From assembly GCA_938016265.1 (NCBI GenBank), contig CALLWB010000021.1:61359-125358 (forward strand): a stretch of DNA of 64,000 nt, in the 5' to 3' direction. The notes under the pieces are model-generated. The model saw nothing but the letters and a program-made list of their open reading frames with translations, had not been told where the DNA came from and made no database searches. Shown in pieces: positions 36,250 to 46,550 of the stretch (its first letter is position 1; every line of letters starts with the position of its first letter). The position numbers and the translations under genes were made by a program. Origin of the DNA: an uncultured Saprospiraceae bacterium (GTDB taxonomy: Bacteria > Bacteroidota > Bacteroidia > Chitinophagales > Saprospiraceae).

Positions 36250-36855
36250 GTGCCTGTGAAGAGAAAATCCTCAAAAATTCCTAATATTGAGCATAATCAT
36301 TTGAAAGATCAATCAGAATTATTATTCCATATGAAACCACCAATTCCACTGAGCCAACTCATCAACCAACTTCAGTTTAACTATTTGTATTTACTGGACC
36401 TAGTTGAAGACATTAAGGAAGAACATATGACTTTCATCCCAGCAAAAGGATTGGAAAACCACCCCACGTTTACCGTTGGCCATATAATTACGGCATACGG
36501 ATTGACCACTAGATCACTCGGAGGGCAGTATACAATAAAAGACGAATGGGATGCGATTTTTAGAAGAAATGGTCCTGGAGATCCAAGATATCCAACACTG
36601 GACAAACGTTTATATCCTACCAAAAAACAACTACTTGCAGAGCTAGAGAAACAGCACAATATGTTGTTGAAGTACCTGGGGAAAACTTCACTGGCTACCT
36701 TAAATGAAGCGGTCACCTGGCGATTTAGCAAGTATTTCCCAAAAACCATCGACATGCTCTATTTTATGGTGATCACTCATTATGCTATGCACATTAGTCA
36801 ATTAGCTGCCTGGCGTCGAGCAATGGATTTACCGTCGTCATTAGCAAGATTATAG
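36250..36855 (+). CDS. DinB-family protein
   Basis: This is a DinB/DUF664-like four-helix bundle, whose members bind a divalent metal through three His and often act as thiol-dependent transferases. The expected His are at NHPTFTVGH (one or both) and HYAMHISQLAAWRR near the end. The start is uncertain. GTG at 36250 gives 201 residues; GTG at 36256 has a good AGGAG 7 bp upstream; ATG at 36331 (MKPPIPLSQLINQL) gives 174 residues and fits the usual family length best. It starts 4 bp after the previous stop, so it is probably co-transcribed. The substrate is unknown. Confidence 0.8.
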   Translation: MPVKRKSSKIPNIEHNHLKDQSELLFHMKPPIPLSQLINQLQFNYLYLLDLVEDIKEEHMTFIPAKGLENHPTFTVGHIITAYGLTTRSLGGQYTIKDEWDAIFRRNGPGDPRYPTLDKRLYPTKKQLLAELEKQHNMLLKYLGKTSLATLNEAVTWRFSKYFPKTIDMLYFMVITHYAMHISQLAAWRRAMDLPSSLARL

Positions 36856-37080
36856 TTTTTGCACCATTTTACTAAAAACATAATTGGGGTTAAGCTGCAT
36901 TAGGAAAAACACGAGAACATCCGATTTTTTTGGCTTTAGCCAATAATTTATCATAAATTGATAGTTTATTTTACCCATTTTTATCCCCGTTAATTTCTCC
37001 AGATAAGCCAACTATCCTATCTTTATTCCCAACTCTAAATTACCGCGCAAGAATTGTTACGTGTAATCCAATCATAGTAA

Positions 37081-37941
37081 ATGAAATCAGTAGAATTAGT
37101 ATTACTAGTAGTTGCCTATTCCACCATAATTATAACCATCTTCATTAGTTTGATTTGTTATAAAAGAAACATAGAGAAGTGGGAAACCATTGCTTTTTCG
37201 GTTTCTTTATTTCTTCTTATCGTTGCTATGACCATCCCTGCTTTAGTTGGAGGAACGCCCCCCCTGGATTCGACAAATGTTTTCACGCTACTGTCTATGA
37301 TCCTGGTAGGTTTGACGACTCCCTTGAGTATTATGTCGGAAAGGCAACACAACATTGCTCCCAGATGGATTAAGTTGCTTTATGCGGGGTCTCTTTTCCT
37401 GTTTTTGGGTACGGGTATTGCCTATTTTGCAGGCAAATTAGCTATTTTGGAATACCCCGTTGTTTTTTTTCTAGGGATTTCCGTTATTCTATCTATGATT
37501 TTGGTTAGAATGACTAAGCCCCAGAAGAATGTCGCTCATCTTGAAAAAACCAATCGAATTTTTGCGTTCGCTTTTTTGATAATTGTACCGCTGTCTTTGC
37601 TGACCTACTATGCTTTTTCTGATAATAGTTATCCCATGAGAATTGGTTTTACGTTGCCATTTGTTTTTATTCTGTTATCACTCAACAAACTTATTGACGA
37701 CTTGCAGCGGTTGTCCCTGATAAAACCTGCTAACAAACCAACAGAGCAACATTTCAAAAATTATTTGCTGTCAGAAAGAGAAAAAGAGGTGGCCACCCTG
37801 CTAGTAGAAGGAAAAACCTATAAACAAATAGCTGAAACCCTTTTCATTTCCATCCCCACTGTCAAAACCCATACTAGCAATGTGTACAAAAAATGTAAAG
37901 TGAAAAACAAACATGAATTGACCATGTTGATAATTAGCTGA
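37081..37941 (+). CDS. membrane-bound LuxR-family transcriptional regulator
   Basis: This 286-residue protein has about six or seven transmembrane helices in the first 210 residues and a C-terminal GerE/LuxR helix-turn-helix (about 228-283: LSEREKEVATLLVEGKTYKQ, then VKTHTSNVYKKCKVKN). This is a one-protein membrane sensor-regulator; the signal is unknown. There is no receiver domain and no partner kinase nearby. It is a monocistronic-looking gene 225 bp after the DinB gene and 314 bp before the giant adhesin gene at 38256, so control of the adhesin is possible but only inferred from position. Confidence 0.85.
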   Translation: MKSVELVLLVVAYSTIIITIFISLICYKRNIEKWETIAFSVSLFLLIVAMTIPALVGGTPPLDSTNVFTLLSMILVGLTTPLSIMSERQHNIAPRWIKLLYAGSLFLFLGTGIAYFAGKLAILEYPVVFFLGISVILSMILVRMTKPQKNVAHLEKTNRIFAFAFLIIVPLSLLTYYAFSDNSYPMRIGFTLPFVFILLSLNKLIDDLQRLSLIKPANKPTEQHFKNYLLSEREKEVATLLVEGKTYKQIAETLFISIPTVKTHTSNVYKKCKVKNKHELTMLIIS

Positions 37942-38255
37942 TGACCTCCAAAAATCCATTTGATTGGAACAGCTCTCCTACGAAAACAGTTTTGTCTCCC
38001 TGCAATTACCCAATAATAATTTTTTTCATCGATCCTCTCTTTTAACTTACAAATTTGTAGTTTTATATGATCAAAATAATTGTCAACTATGTGGTTGAAT
38101 AAAATCAATCATCGATTATGTACATTTCATAGTTGTCTTCTTTTTTTAATACTTGAAACTACCGTCTACCAATGATTGCTTACCATTTGTAACAAATAGA
38201 TTTAATACCTGATAAAAAACTGAATCACCCACCCCCCCCAAAAAACAAATTTATC
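37942..38255. other. intergenic, 314 bp, leader of the giant adhesin gene
   Basis: No gene is present. The final part of this leader carries CCCA, a run of eight C (38232-38239) and six A just before the ATG at 38256. In an AT-rich genome such a C tract is unusual and could slip during replication. Confidence 0.6.
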
Positions 38256-41200
38256 ATGTTATCTCCAAGTGCGATTGCAGGGCGCTATTTTCTAGTTTTA
38301 TTGCTGTTTTGTGCTTTCTTTGTTGGAAGGCTGCCTACTGTTTTTGGGCAAACACGCATGGACGACTCCTTGTCTTTGGTCGATTTATATAACTCTACGA
38401 ATGGGCCTGGCTGGACAAATACTTGGGATTTGTCAATGCCAATGGATACTTGGTACGGGGTGACACTTAATACTGGTCGGGTGAATTGCTTGGATTTGAA
38501 TGGGGTAACTGGCTGTAACTTTAACAACGCTGGAGGAAATAACTTAACTGGCCCTTTACCCAATCTAAATCTCACTGAAGTTACAGAACTGTGGTTGGAT
38601 TTCAACAATTTGAGTGGACCATTACCAAATTTAAACCTCCCCAATTTGACGAGATTGGATTTGTCCGCCAATCAGTTTTCAGGAACGATCCCCAATTTCA
38701 ATTTGCCTAATCTAAATGATTTATGGCTCCAAAATAATCAGTTGACAGGTACGATTCCTGATTTTACAAACCTTCCTTCTCTAAGTAACTTTTGGTTGGA
38801 TAATAACCAGTTAGTCGGGGGTATTCCAGATTTTAACTTTGCAAACAATTGCAATGTCTATCTTAGAGACAACGACTTATCAGATTTAGTTCCTGGATTT
38901 ACTGGCAACTATTCGATCTTTGTGATTACTGGAAACCAATTTACCTTTGAAGACTTAATTGACTCTTATACAATTAACAATAATATTGTTGGAAATTATG
39001 TTTATACCATACAGCAAGATATAAGCACACAGGAAACGATAAATGTACCTGTAAATTCCAACTACACCATAGATTTGTTAGTAGACGACACGGTCACGAC
39101 CAGCACTTACCTTTGGTTCAAAGATGGCCTTCCATTCACAACTACAAATGTCAATGTCTTAAACTTTCCTAACTTCCAAACTACAGACGAAGGCGTATAC
39201 TACTGCGAAATTACAAACCCCAATGTACCCGGTTTGATCTTGATTTCCAGAGAAAAAACATTAGTTGCTTGTCCATTCGAAATATCTATTTCTACAATCA
39301 ATACCTCCTGTTCTCTAGACAACGGATCCCTCACGGCTACTCCTTCTGGTGGAGACGGCAACTACACCTACCAATGGTCTACAGGAGCAAGCTCCCCAAC
39401 TATTTCCAACCTACCAAGCAGCAGTTATTCCTTAACTGTAACAGATGGCACTGGATGTGTTGCAACAATAAGTACCATCATTCCCTTTGCAGGACAACCA
39501 ACGATCGAATGGGAGAAATCCCTAGGAGGTTCTAATGGTGACGAAGCCTATGCTATTCAACAAACCGTAGATGGTGGTTTTATAGTTGCGGGGTCTACCA
39601 ATTCAGACGATGGAGATGTAGTAGGCTTCAATGGAAGTTATGACGCCTGGGTGGTAAAATTGAATACTATTGGAAATATTGAGTGGCAAAAATCATTGGG
39701 AGGAAGTTCGGTGGATGGTGCCAATTCAGTCCAGCAAACTCAGGATGGTGGTTTTATTGTAGCAGGATCTGCACATTCGAATGACGGGGACGTATCTAAC
39801 AACAATGGTAATGTTGACGCCTGGGTAGTAAAATTGAATACTATTGGGAATATCGAATGGCAAAAAGCATTAGGAGGAAGTGGAGTAGAGTATGCTAATT
39901 CGGTCCAACCAACTCAGGATGGTGGTTATATAGTCGCTGGGTATACCAATTCGAATGATGGAAACGTATCTGGCAACCACGGCAGCAATGACTTCTGGGT
40001 AGTAAAGTTGGATAATATAGGAAACATATTATGGCAAAATGCATTAGGAGGAAGTTTTAATGATCGAGCTTTATCCATTCAAGAAACTCTGGATGCTGGC
40101 TACATTGTAGCTGGATATTCCAATTCGATTGATGGAGACGTTACTGGAAACCATGGGTTTAATGACTATTGGATTGTAAAATTGAACAACCTAGGAAATC
40201 TCCAATGGCAAAAATCATTAGGGGGAAGTGCTGCAGATGTTGCTAATTCGATTCAACAGACGTTGGACGGCGGCTATATCGTGTCTGGATATTCTGCCTC
40301 AAATGATGGAGACCTGACAACCAACCAAGGAGGTTTGGATTACTGGGTCATAAAATTGGATAATATCGGTGATATTGAATGGCAAAAATCATTAGGAGGA
40401 AGTTTGCCGGATAATTCCAAGTCAGTCCAACAAACTCCAGATGGTGGCTATTTAGTAATAGGCAATTCTAGTTCGAATGATGGCGATGTTTCAGGGAATA
40501 ATGGAGATCAAGACCATTGGCTCGTAAAATTGGATAATGCAGGAAATTTAGTTTGGCAAAAATCGCTAGGAGGAAGTTTAGGTGATTATGGATCTTCAAT
40601 TGAACAAACGCAAGACGGCGGCATCATTGTAGCTGGAGGCGCATCTTCAATTGATGGAGATGTAACTGGCAATATCGGAGGTACTGATTTTTGGATTGTA
40701 AAACTAACCCAATCCCTGCCCCTCACCATCACCTTAACCCCAACTGACCCACCATGCAATAACACCAGCACCGGAAGTATCGAAACAACCGTCATGGGAG
40801 GAGTACCGCCCTACAGCTACAACTGGTCAAACGGAACCACGTCTTCAGTCGTCAATGGCTTACCATCGGGTACATACAGCATTACAATTACAGACGCAAA
40901 TGGCTGCAGCGTTACCAATTCTACCAACCTTATAGAACCACCAGAACTATTCACAGGAATGCCTGGTTTTGCTGAAATTTGCTTCGGTGCATCAGATGGT
41001 GAGATCGACTTGACTCCTACTGGAGGCACTCCCCCTTATACCTATCAATGGTCTAATGGTACAACAACGGAAGATCTAACAGGACTGGCAACTGGAACCT
41101 ACGAAGTAACATTAACAGACGCCAATGGCTGTAAGGTGACGAATAGTCTAATGTTTGACGAAGTTGCAGATTTAACACCAACGATAACGATACTTTCAGA

Positions 41201-44200
41201 CGCGGGATGCACTGGCTCAGAAGGTTCCGCAACAGCAATCGTCAATGGAGCTATCTATTCCTATTTTTCAATCGAGTTTTATTGGTCAAACGGGTATACT
41301 TCCGATAGCTATAATGGTGGAACGAGCACCGTTACTGGTCTTGCACCAGGCAACTATTCATTGACCGTTTCTCAATTTGATTATACTGGGACTGGGGATG
41401 TTTGCCAAGCTGTTGGTACGTTTAATATTTTAGGATCCTCAACAGTTACGCTCTCGGCAATTGTTGATCAACAGATACAGTGTTTTGGGCAAAATGATGG
41501 AGCAGCGACAGCAACCGCTTCTGGTGGCCTGGCTCCCTACAATTATCAATGGGGCAATGGAGAAACTACTGGTTCAGCAACAGGACTTTCAATAGGCACA
41601 AATGCAGTAACAGTAACCGATCAAAACGGGTGCACAGAAACTACCTCCGTATTCCTCACTTCTCCCTTTGTGATCAACACCACTGCAACAGTTGTAAGTG
41701 ATGTATCCTGCAACGGATTTTCCGATGGGAGCGCCTCCGTTGTTGCTGCTGGAGGAGCAGGAGGTTACACCTACCTCTGGGACAATGGAGAAACAACAAT
41801 AACCGCCACTGGTCTATCTTCAGGCATTCATGTTGTTACTGTAACTGATGCGAATGCTTGCACTGTTACTGATAATGTTACCATTTCCAGTGTATCTAAT
41901 TTCGCTGCCACAGCTTTAGAAGATAACCCTGTATTATGCCTTGGCGAAAGCACAGGAGCCGCTACAATAAATGCTACTGGAGGAACTCCGAGCTACACTT
42001 ATCTCTGGGACAATGGAGAAACAACGACAACCGCGATTAGTCTATCTGCCGGAAGTCACAACTTCACAGTGACAGATGCGAATGCGTGCACCGTTGCGAA
42101 TAATATTATAATTTCTAATGCATCTAATTTTGCTGCTACAGCTATAGAAGATAGTCCAGTATTATGCTTTGGCGAAAGCACTGGAGCCGCAACAGTTAAT
42201 GTTACTGGAGGAACTCCGGGTTATACTTTCCTCTGGGACAATGGGGGGACAACTGCAACTGTTTCCAACCTTACAGGCGGTGCCCACGCTGCTACAATTA
42301 CAGACGCAAATGGTTGTTTTACAACCACAACTGTGAATATTAATACAGTTCTTGAGTTAAGTTGTACGGTTATTGCCAGCCAACAAATAAGTTGTTCCGG
42401 AGCAAGTGATGGGGCGGTCATTTCCACTACAACAGGCGGGAGTATTCCCTACAATTACCAATGGAGCAACGGACAAACCGTTATGAATTTAACGAGTATC
42501 TCCGGCGGAACATACACACTAACCGTAACTGACGTCAATGGATGCAGGGCAACAGCTTCAACAACATTAGCAGAACCCAATGCCTTATCAACTTCTGCTA
42601 CAGAAAACTCCCCGCTTAGTTGCGCAGGGGCAAGCGACGGTTCCGCTACTGTATCCGCAAGTGGAGGAACACCACCAGGGTACTCTTACATTTGGGATAA
42701 TGGAGAAACAATCGCAACACCCACCAATTTATCCGCCGGCAACCATTTTGTTACAGTTAGTGATGCTAATTTTTGTTCGGCAACAGCTTCGGTTTTCATC
42801 ACTCAACCCTTTCCAATGCAAGCGATGATTCTCAGCAACACACCTGCTAGTTGCTTAGCCTGCATCGGGACAGCAAATCTACAAATAACAGAAGGCACTT
42901 CACCCTATACTTACCTTTGGACAAATGGCAATACACAAGAAGATCCAATGGATTTATGCTCCATATTAAATACAGTCACCGTTACTGATGCAAACGGTTG
43001 TCAGGTAATTGCATCTGTCAATATTGGCAACTCGACAGATTTTGCGATTTCTACTCTTACCATCAATAACAATGTTATTTGTAATGGGGAAAGTAATGGT
43101 AGTGCTTCGATTTTTGGTAGCGGTGGAATGGTGCCATATACGTATATGTGGAGCAATGGAGCAACTGGATCATTCACGGCCTCTTTTCCTGCAGGAAATC
43201 ATGGTGTAACTGTCACAGATGCGAACGGGTGTATTGATTCCAGGCCTGTTACAATTACTGAGCTACCAGAGTTGTCGATAACTAATATTACGGAAACTGA
43301 CCCTGCCTGTCAGGCGCAAAACGGGGAGATCCTGGTTGTTGCAACTGGCGGTACGGGTACTTATAATTATTCTATTGATCTGGGGATGACCTTTGTGCCT
43401 CAAAATAATTTGACGGGACTTGGAGCCGGAAATTATGAAGTGGTCGTCCAGGATGCAAATGGCTGTACGGTCACCTCCAATATGATTACACTTACAGACC
43501 AATTGCCTCCAACTATTGATAATGTAACGACTGTCGATCCTTTATGTCAAGGAGCAAACGGCTCCATTACCATTATAGCCTCCGGCGGCACGCCCCCCTT
43601 AAACTATAGTTTGGACAATCTAACTTATCAATCCGCCAGTTCCTTTAATGGGTTGGGGCAGGGAGGATATACGGTTTATGTCCAGGATGTAAATGGCTGT
43701 CTTGCTACCGACATGGTTTCCCTTACGGAGTTAAGTGGCCCATCAATTACAAATGTAACTACTGCAGATGCTACCTGCGGTATTCCCAATGGGACGATAA
43801 CTATTCAAGCAAATGGATTGTCTACGCCACTGGATTACAGTATAGATAATGGGAATACTATTCAAAGCAATAATCTATTTACTAACCTTGCTCCTGGAAA
43901 TTATGTTGCTTTTGTGTCGGATGCAAACGGGTGTTCACAAACAATGAATACCTTTGTTAACGACGCTTTTGGACCAAATATAGTTGCAACAAACACCAAC
44001 GATCCAAGCTGCGGGCAATCTAATGGAAGTGTCACCATTGGCAGTACTCCTGGGACAGGAAGCACTGCATTTAGTATAGACAATGGCGCCACTTTTTTAA
44101 ACAATAATATATTTAACGGACTCCCTGCCGGGAGTTATAATGTGGTCGTTCAAGACGCAAATAATTGCACGGATACTGCTTCGGTAACGTTGGTTGATCT

Positions 44201-46550
44201 TCCTCCTCCAACTATAGATTCTGTTCAGCAAATAGAACCAATTTGTAATTTAAGTAACGGAGGAATAATTGTTTTTACCTCTTCGGGAATACTGCCGATT
44301 CAATACAGTATTGATGGGGGAGCAACCTTTCAAACTTCGAGTTCGTTCGCGGGACTAGCTCCAAACAATTACTCTATTGTTGTAGAAGATGCGACGGGGT
44401 GTATTGCCTCCAGCACTATAACATTGACCAACCAGCCACCTCCAGTTTTTACATTGCTTCAAGGAGTGACGGCCACTTATTGCGGTAAGTCTATTGGTCA
44501 ATTGGTCATAAGTGCCCAAGGCCAGGCTGCTCCTTTAGAATATTCATTGAATAGTGGAATTCCCCAAAGCTCAAATATTTTTCCCAACCTAGCGGCAGGT
44601 GTTTACGATGTGGACGTAACAGATACCAATGGCTGCTCCGTTACTCGATCATTTACTATTCTTGATTTGCCAGGTCCGATGCTTACCAGCAATGTGTTGG
44701 CCTCTCCTGCTTGCGGTATGGCAATTGGGTCTGTAGAACTTTCTACTTCAGGGGGTGTCTTTCCATATCAATATAGTATGAACAGCGGTGCATTCACGCC
44801 AAGTAATGTATTTACTAACTTGCCCGCTGGGACACATCAAGTTATTGTTTCCGATTTTAATGATTGTCGGGACACACTGAGCATCACCCTCACCGATCTT
44901 CCGGAATTAATGATCAATTCATCGAATATAACCTCACCTACTTGTGGTTTGCAGAACGGCAGTATCGCTATTGTTCCCTCAGGAGGAACACCGCCGCTAC
45001 AATATAGCAATGATGGAGGAATGACCTATCAGGGTTCTAATATTTTTACGGGATTAGCTACTGGGACTTATGATCTAGTTGTCCTGGATTTAAACATGTG
45101 TACAGCAAGTTTGCAAGCCATTTTGGCTGACCCTGGTGGCCCTGTAATTGACAATGTGATATTCACAACACCTGCTTGTGGCAATGCGAACGGAGGCCTT
45201 GTAATTGAGGTAGTTGGAGGGACTGCGCCATTTTTATATAGTATAGATGGAGGTACGACATTCCACGCAGATTCTGTATTTACTAATTTATTAGAAGGGG
45301 CATACGCGATTTCCGTTGTTGATGATTTTGGTTGTACTTCGGATACTACAGTATTCCTGATGCAAGTGAACGGTCCAAGCTTAACCTTAACGAGTGTTGA
45401 CCCTTCTTGTGATCTGGACAATGGATCTGTAACTGCTAATCCATCAGGAGGAACTGCTCCGTATTTGTATAGTTTGGATGGGGTTAATTTCCAGAATAGC
45501 AACATGTTTATTGGCTTGTCGGCAGCAACGTATTCTATTGTGATTGAAGATGCCAATAGTTGTCAATCTACAGCCACCGCAAGCTTAACTAATATACCTG
45601 GCCTAAGTCTTAGCATTGCTTCGGAACCAGAAACTTGCGAGATTGGGACAGGGAGCATATCCGTCTCTGTTTTTAATGGTACAAGTCCGTTCTCTTATAG
45701 TTGGAATACGGCTCCAACACAGACTAATGCTCAGGCGACTGGTCTGCAGGCAGGAGCATACGCGGTGACGGTGATTGATGCGGATGGCTGCAGTGAAACA
45801 GCTGCTGGAATAGTTACTGCAGATTCGTTAGCTATTGATCTAGGAGGTGATGTTGTTATTTGCGGACAGCCGAATGTTTTGTTAGGTAGCCAATTGCAAT
45901 TATCAAATATGAGCTATCAATGGTCCAATGGATCAGACAGTGCTACTATTGTAGCGAATACATTTAGTATTTATAGTCTGACCGTTACTGATGCGAATAA
46001 TTGTTCAGCTATTGATTCTATTGAAGTGGTAGATGCGGAGTTTGATCCTCAAGTTATGCCTTCGGATACATCGGCATTGGAGGATGAATTTGTTGAGTTA
46101 CTAGCGGTAGGAGGAGATAATTATGAATGGCTTTTTCCAACTAGTGGATTGAGTTGTACATTATGTCCTGATCCAGCGTTTACGGCGGTTGATTCGGTCA
46201 CTTATTCGGTGGAAGTCTCTTTGGATATTGGTTGTGTTGATACGGTATCTGTAACTATCAATGTGCTTGATTCATATTTTCCACTTGTTGAAGTTCCAGA
46301 TGTTTTTTCACCAAATGGAGATGGGATGAATGACAACTGGATAATTCCATTTATCGAGTTTTTTCCTGAAAATCAGTTGACCGTTATCAATCGGTGGGGT
46401 GATGTAGTCTATCAAGCCAATCCCTATACGAATGAATGGGACGGAACATTCAATGGCCAATTCTTACCACAAGGCACCTATTACTTTATATTGGAATTGA
46501 ATGTGAATCAATTTGAGACTTTTAAAGGGCCGCTGACTATATTGAAGTAG
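38256..46550 (+). CDS. giant SprB-repeat adhesin with LRRs, seven propeller-type repeats and CHU_C (type B) sorting domain
   Basis: This 2764-residue T9SS cargo, probably a cell-surface adhesin of the gliding or attachment type, has a signal peptide of about 31 residues (ending TVFGQ). About 35-215 is a plant-type LRR domain (LTGPLPNLNL, LSGPLPNL, FSGTIPN). About 260-345 is Ig-like, followed by one SprB repeat. About 418-817 holds seven 57-residue repeats (EWQKSLGGS ... DGGYIVAG ... DGDV ... D-x-W-VVKL). About 830-2530 holds some 22 SprB-like repeats. A Cys-paired beta domain follows, and the gliding-motility C-terminal domain begins at about 2680 (VFSPNGDGMNDNW, INRWGDVVY, WDGTFNGQ, GTYYFIL). 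All parts are in one frame. Function in adhesion is inferred from family. Confidence 0.92.
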   Translation: MLSPSAIAGRYFLVLLLFCAFFVGRLPTVFGQTRMDDSLSLVDLYNSTNGPGWTNTWDLSMPMDTWYGVTLNTGRVNCLDLNGVTGCNFNNAGGNNLTGPLPNLNLTEVTELWLDFNNLSGPLPNLNLPNLTRLDLSANQFSGTIPNFNLPNLNDLWLQNNQLTGTIPDFTNLPSLSNFWLDNNQLVGGIPDFNFANNCNVYLRDNDLSDLVPGFTGNYSIFVITGNQFTFEDLIDSYTINNNIVGNYVYTIQQDISTQETINVPVNSNYTIDLLVDDTVTTSTYLWFKDGLPFTTTNVNVLNFPNFQTTDEGVYYCEITNPNVPGLILISREKTLVACPFEISISTINTSCSLDNGSLTATPSGGDGNYTYQWSTGASSPTISNLPSSSYSLTVTDGTGCVATISTIIPFAGQPTIEWEKSLGGSNGDEAYAIQQTVDGGFIVAGSTNSDDGDVVGFNGSYDAWVVKLNTIGNIEWQKSLGGSSVDGANSVQQTQDGGFIVAGSAHSNDGDVSNNNGNVDAWVVKLNTIGNIEWQKALGGSGVEYANSVQPTQDGGYIVAGYTNSNDGNVSGNHGSNDFWVVKLDNIGNILWQNALGGSFNDRALSIQETLDAGYIVAGYSNSIDGDVTGNHGFNDYWIVKLNNLGNLQWQKSLGGSAADVANSIQQTLDGGYIVSGYSASNDGDLTTNQGGLDYWVIKLDNIGDIEWQKSLGGSLPDNSKSVQQTPDGGYLVIGNSSSNDGDVSGNNGDQDHWLVKLDNAGNLVWQKSLGGSLGDYGSSIEQTQDGGIIVAGGASSIDGDVTGNIGGTDFWIVKLTQSLPLTITLTPTDPPCNNTSTGSIETTVMGGVPPYSYNWSNGTTSSVVNGLPSGTYSITITDANGCSVTNSTNLIEPPELFTGMPGFAEICFGASDGEIDLTPTGGTPPYTYQWSNGTTTEDLTGLATGTYEVTLTDANGCKVTNSLMFDEVADLTPTITILSDAGCTGSEGSATAIVNGAIYSYFSIEFYWSNGYTSDSYNGGTSTVTGLAPGNYSLTVSQFDYTGTGDVCQAVGTFNILGSSTVTLSAIVDQQIQCFGQNDGAATATASGGLAPYNYQWGNGETTGSATGLSIGTNAVTVTDQNGCTETTSVFLTSPFVINTTATVVSDVSCNGFSDGSASVVAAGGAGGYTYLWDNGETTITATGLSSGIHVVTVTDANACTVTDNVTISSVSNFAATALEDNPVLCLGESTGAATINATGGTPSYTYLWDNGETTTTAISLSAGSHNFTVTDANACTVANNIIISNASNFAATAIEDSPVLCFGESTGAATVNVTGGTPGYTFLWDNGGTTATVSNLTGGAHAATITDANGCFTTTTVNINTVLELSCTVIASQQISCSGASDGAVISTTTGGSIPYNYQWSNGQTVMNLTSISGGTYTLTVTDVNGCRATASTTLAEPNALSTSATENSPLSCAGASDGSATVSASGGTPPGYSYIWDNGETIATPTNLSAGNHFVTVSDANFCSATASVFITQPFPMQAMILSNTPASCLACIGTANLQITEGTSPYTYLWTNGNTQEDPMDLCSILNTVTVTDANGCQVIASVNIGNSTDFAISTLTINNNVICNGESNGSASIFGSGGMVPYTYMWSNGATGSFTASFPAGNHGVTVTDANGCIDSRPVTITELPELSITNITETDPACQAQNGEILVVATGGTGTYNYSIDLGMTFVPQNNLTGLGAGNYEVVVQDANGCTVTSNMITLTDQLPPTIDNVTTVDPLCQGANGSITIIASGGTPPLNYSLDNLTYQSASSFNGLGQGGYTVYVQDVNGCLATDMVSLTELSGPSITNVTTADATCGIPNGTITIQANGLSTPLDYSIDNGNTIQSNNLFTNLAPGNYVAFVSDANGCSQTMNTFVNDAFGPNIVATNTNDPSCGQSNGSVTIGSTPGTGSTAFSIDNGATFLNNNIFNGLPAGSYNVVVQDANNCTDTASVTLVDLPPPTIDSVQQIEPICNLSNGGIIVFTSSGILPIQYSIDGGATFQTSSSFAGLAPNNYSIVVEDATGCIASSTITLTNQPPPVFTLLQGVTATYCGKSIGQLVISAQGQAAPLEYSLNSGIPQSSNIFPNLAAGVYDVDVTDTNGCSVTRSFTILDLPGPMLTSNVLASPACGMAIGSVELSTSGGVFPYQYSMNSGAFTPSNVFTNLPAGTHQVIVSDFNDCRDTLSITLTDLPELMINSSNITSPTCGLQNGSIAIVPSGGTPPLQYSNDGGMTYQGSNIFTGLATGTYDLVVLDLNMCTASLQAILADPGGPVIDNVIFTTPACGNANGGLVIEVVGGTAPFLYSIDGGTTFHADSVFTNLLEGAYAISVVDDFGCTSDTTVFLMQVNGPSLTLTSVDPSCDLDNGSVTANPSGGTAPYLYSLDGVNFQNSNMFIGLSAATYSIVIEDANSCQSTATASLTNIPGLSLSIASEPETCEIGTGSISVSVFNGTSPFSYSWNTAPTQTNAQATGLQAGAYAVTVIDADGCSETAAGIVTADSLAIDLGGDVVICGQPNVLLGSQLQLSNMSYQWSNGSDSATIVANTFSIYSLTVTDANNCSAIDSIEVVDAEFDPQVMPSDTSALEDEFVELLAVGGDNYEWLFPTSGLSCTLCPDPAFTAVDSVTYSVEVSLDIGCVDTVSVTINVLDSYFPLVEVPDVFSPNGDGMNDNWIIPFIEFFPENQLTVINRWGDVVYQANPYTNEWDGTFNGQFLPQGTYYFILELNVNQFETFKGPLTILK
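39507..40707 (+). repeat. seven tandem ~171-bp coding repeats
   Basis: Each unit codes for about 57 residues beginning W-[QE]-[KN]-[SA]-LGGS and containing DGG-[YFI]-[IL]-V and D-x-W-[VI]-[VI]-KL. Seven unit starts can be counted. Seven blades suggests one closed seven-bladed beta-propeller. DNA similarity between units is high enough for slippage or recombination. Confidence 0.85.
40711..45830 (+). repeat. about 22 tandem SprB-like repeats of two types
   Basis: The first eleven are of the W-[SD]-NG-x-TT type (GG-x-x-PY-x-Y-x-WSNG ... VTVTDANGC). The next ten are of the Y-S-[IL]-D-x-G type (PLQYSIDGG-x-TFQ-x-SN-x-F-x-GL ... DANGC, preceded by a Cys-x-x-x-NG). A final repeat returns to the first type. 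Units are 60-85 residues long. Confidence 0.75.

Noticed and set aside
36381..36755. 124-codon - strand open frame
   Set aside because: It is antisense to the DinB-like gene and shows no motif.
39507..40707. Regular ~171-bp repeats that might look like a CRISPR or satellite array
   Set aside because: The units are coding repeats in one frame of the 38256 gene, with no separate spacer pattern.
45068..45556. 162-codon - strand open frame in the adhesin
   Set aside because: It arises from the repetitive SprB coding sequence read backwards.
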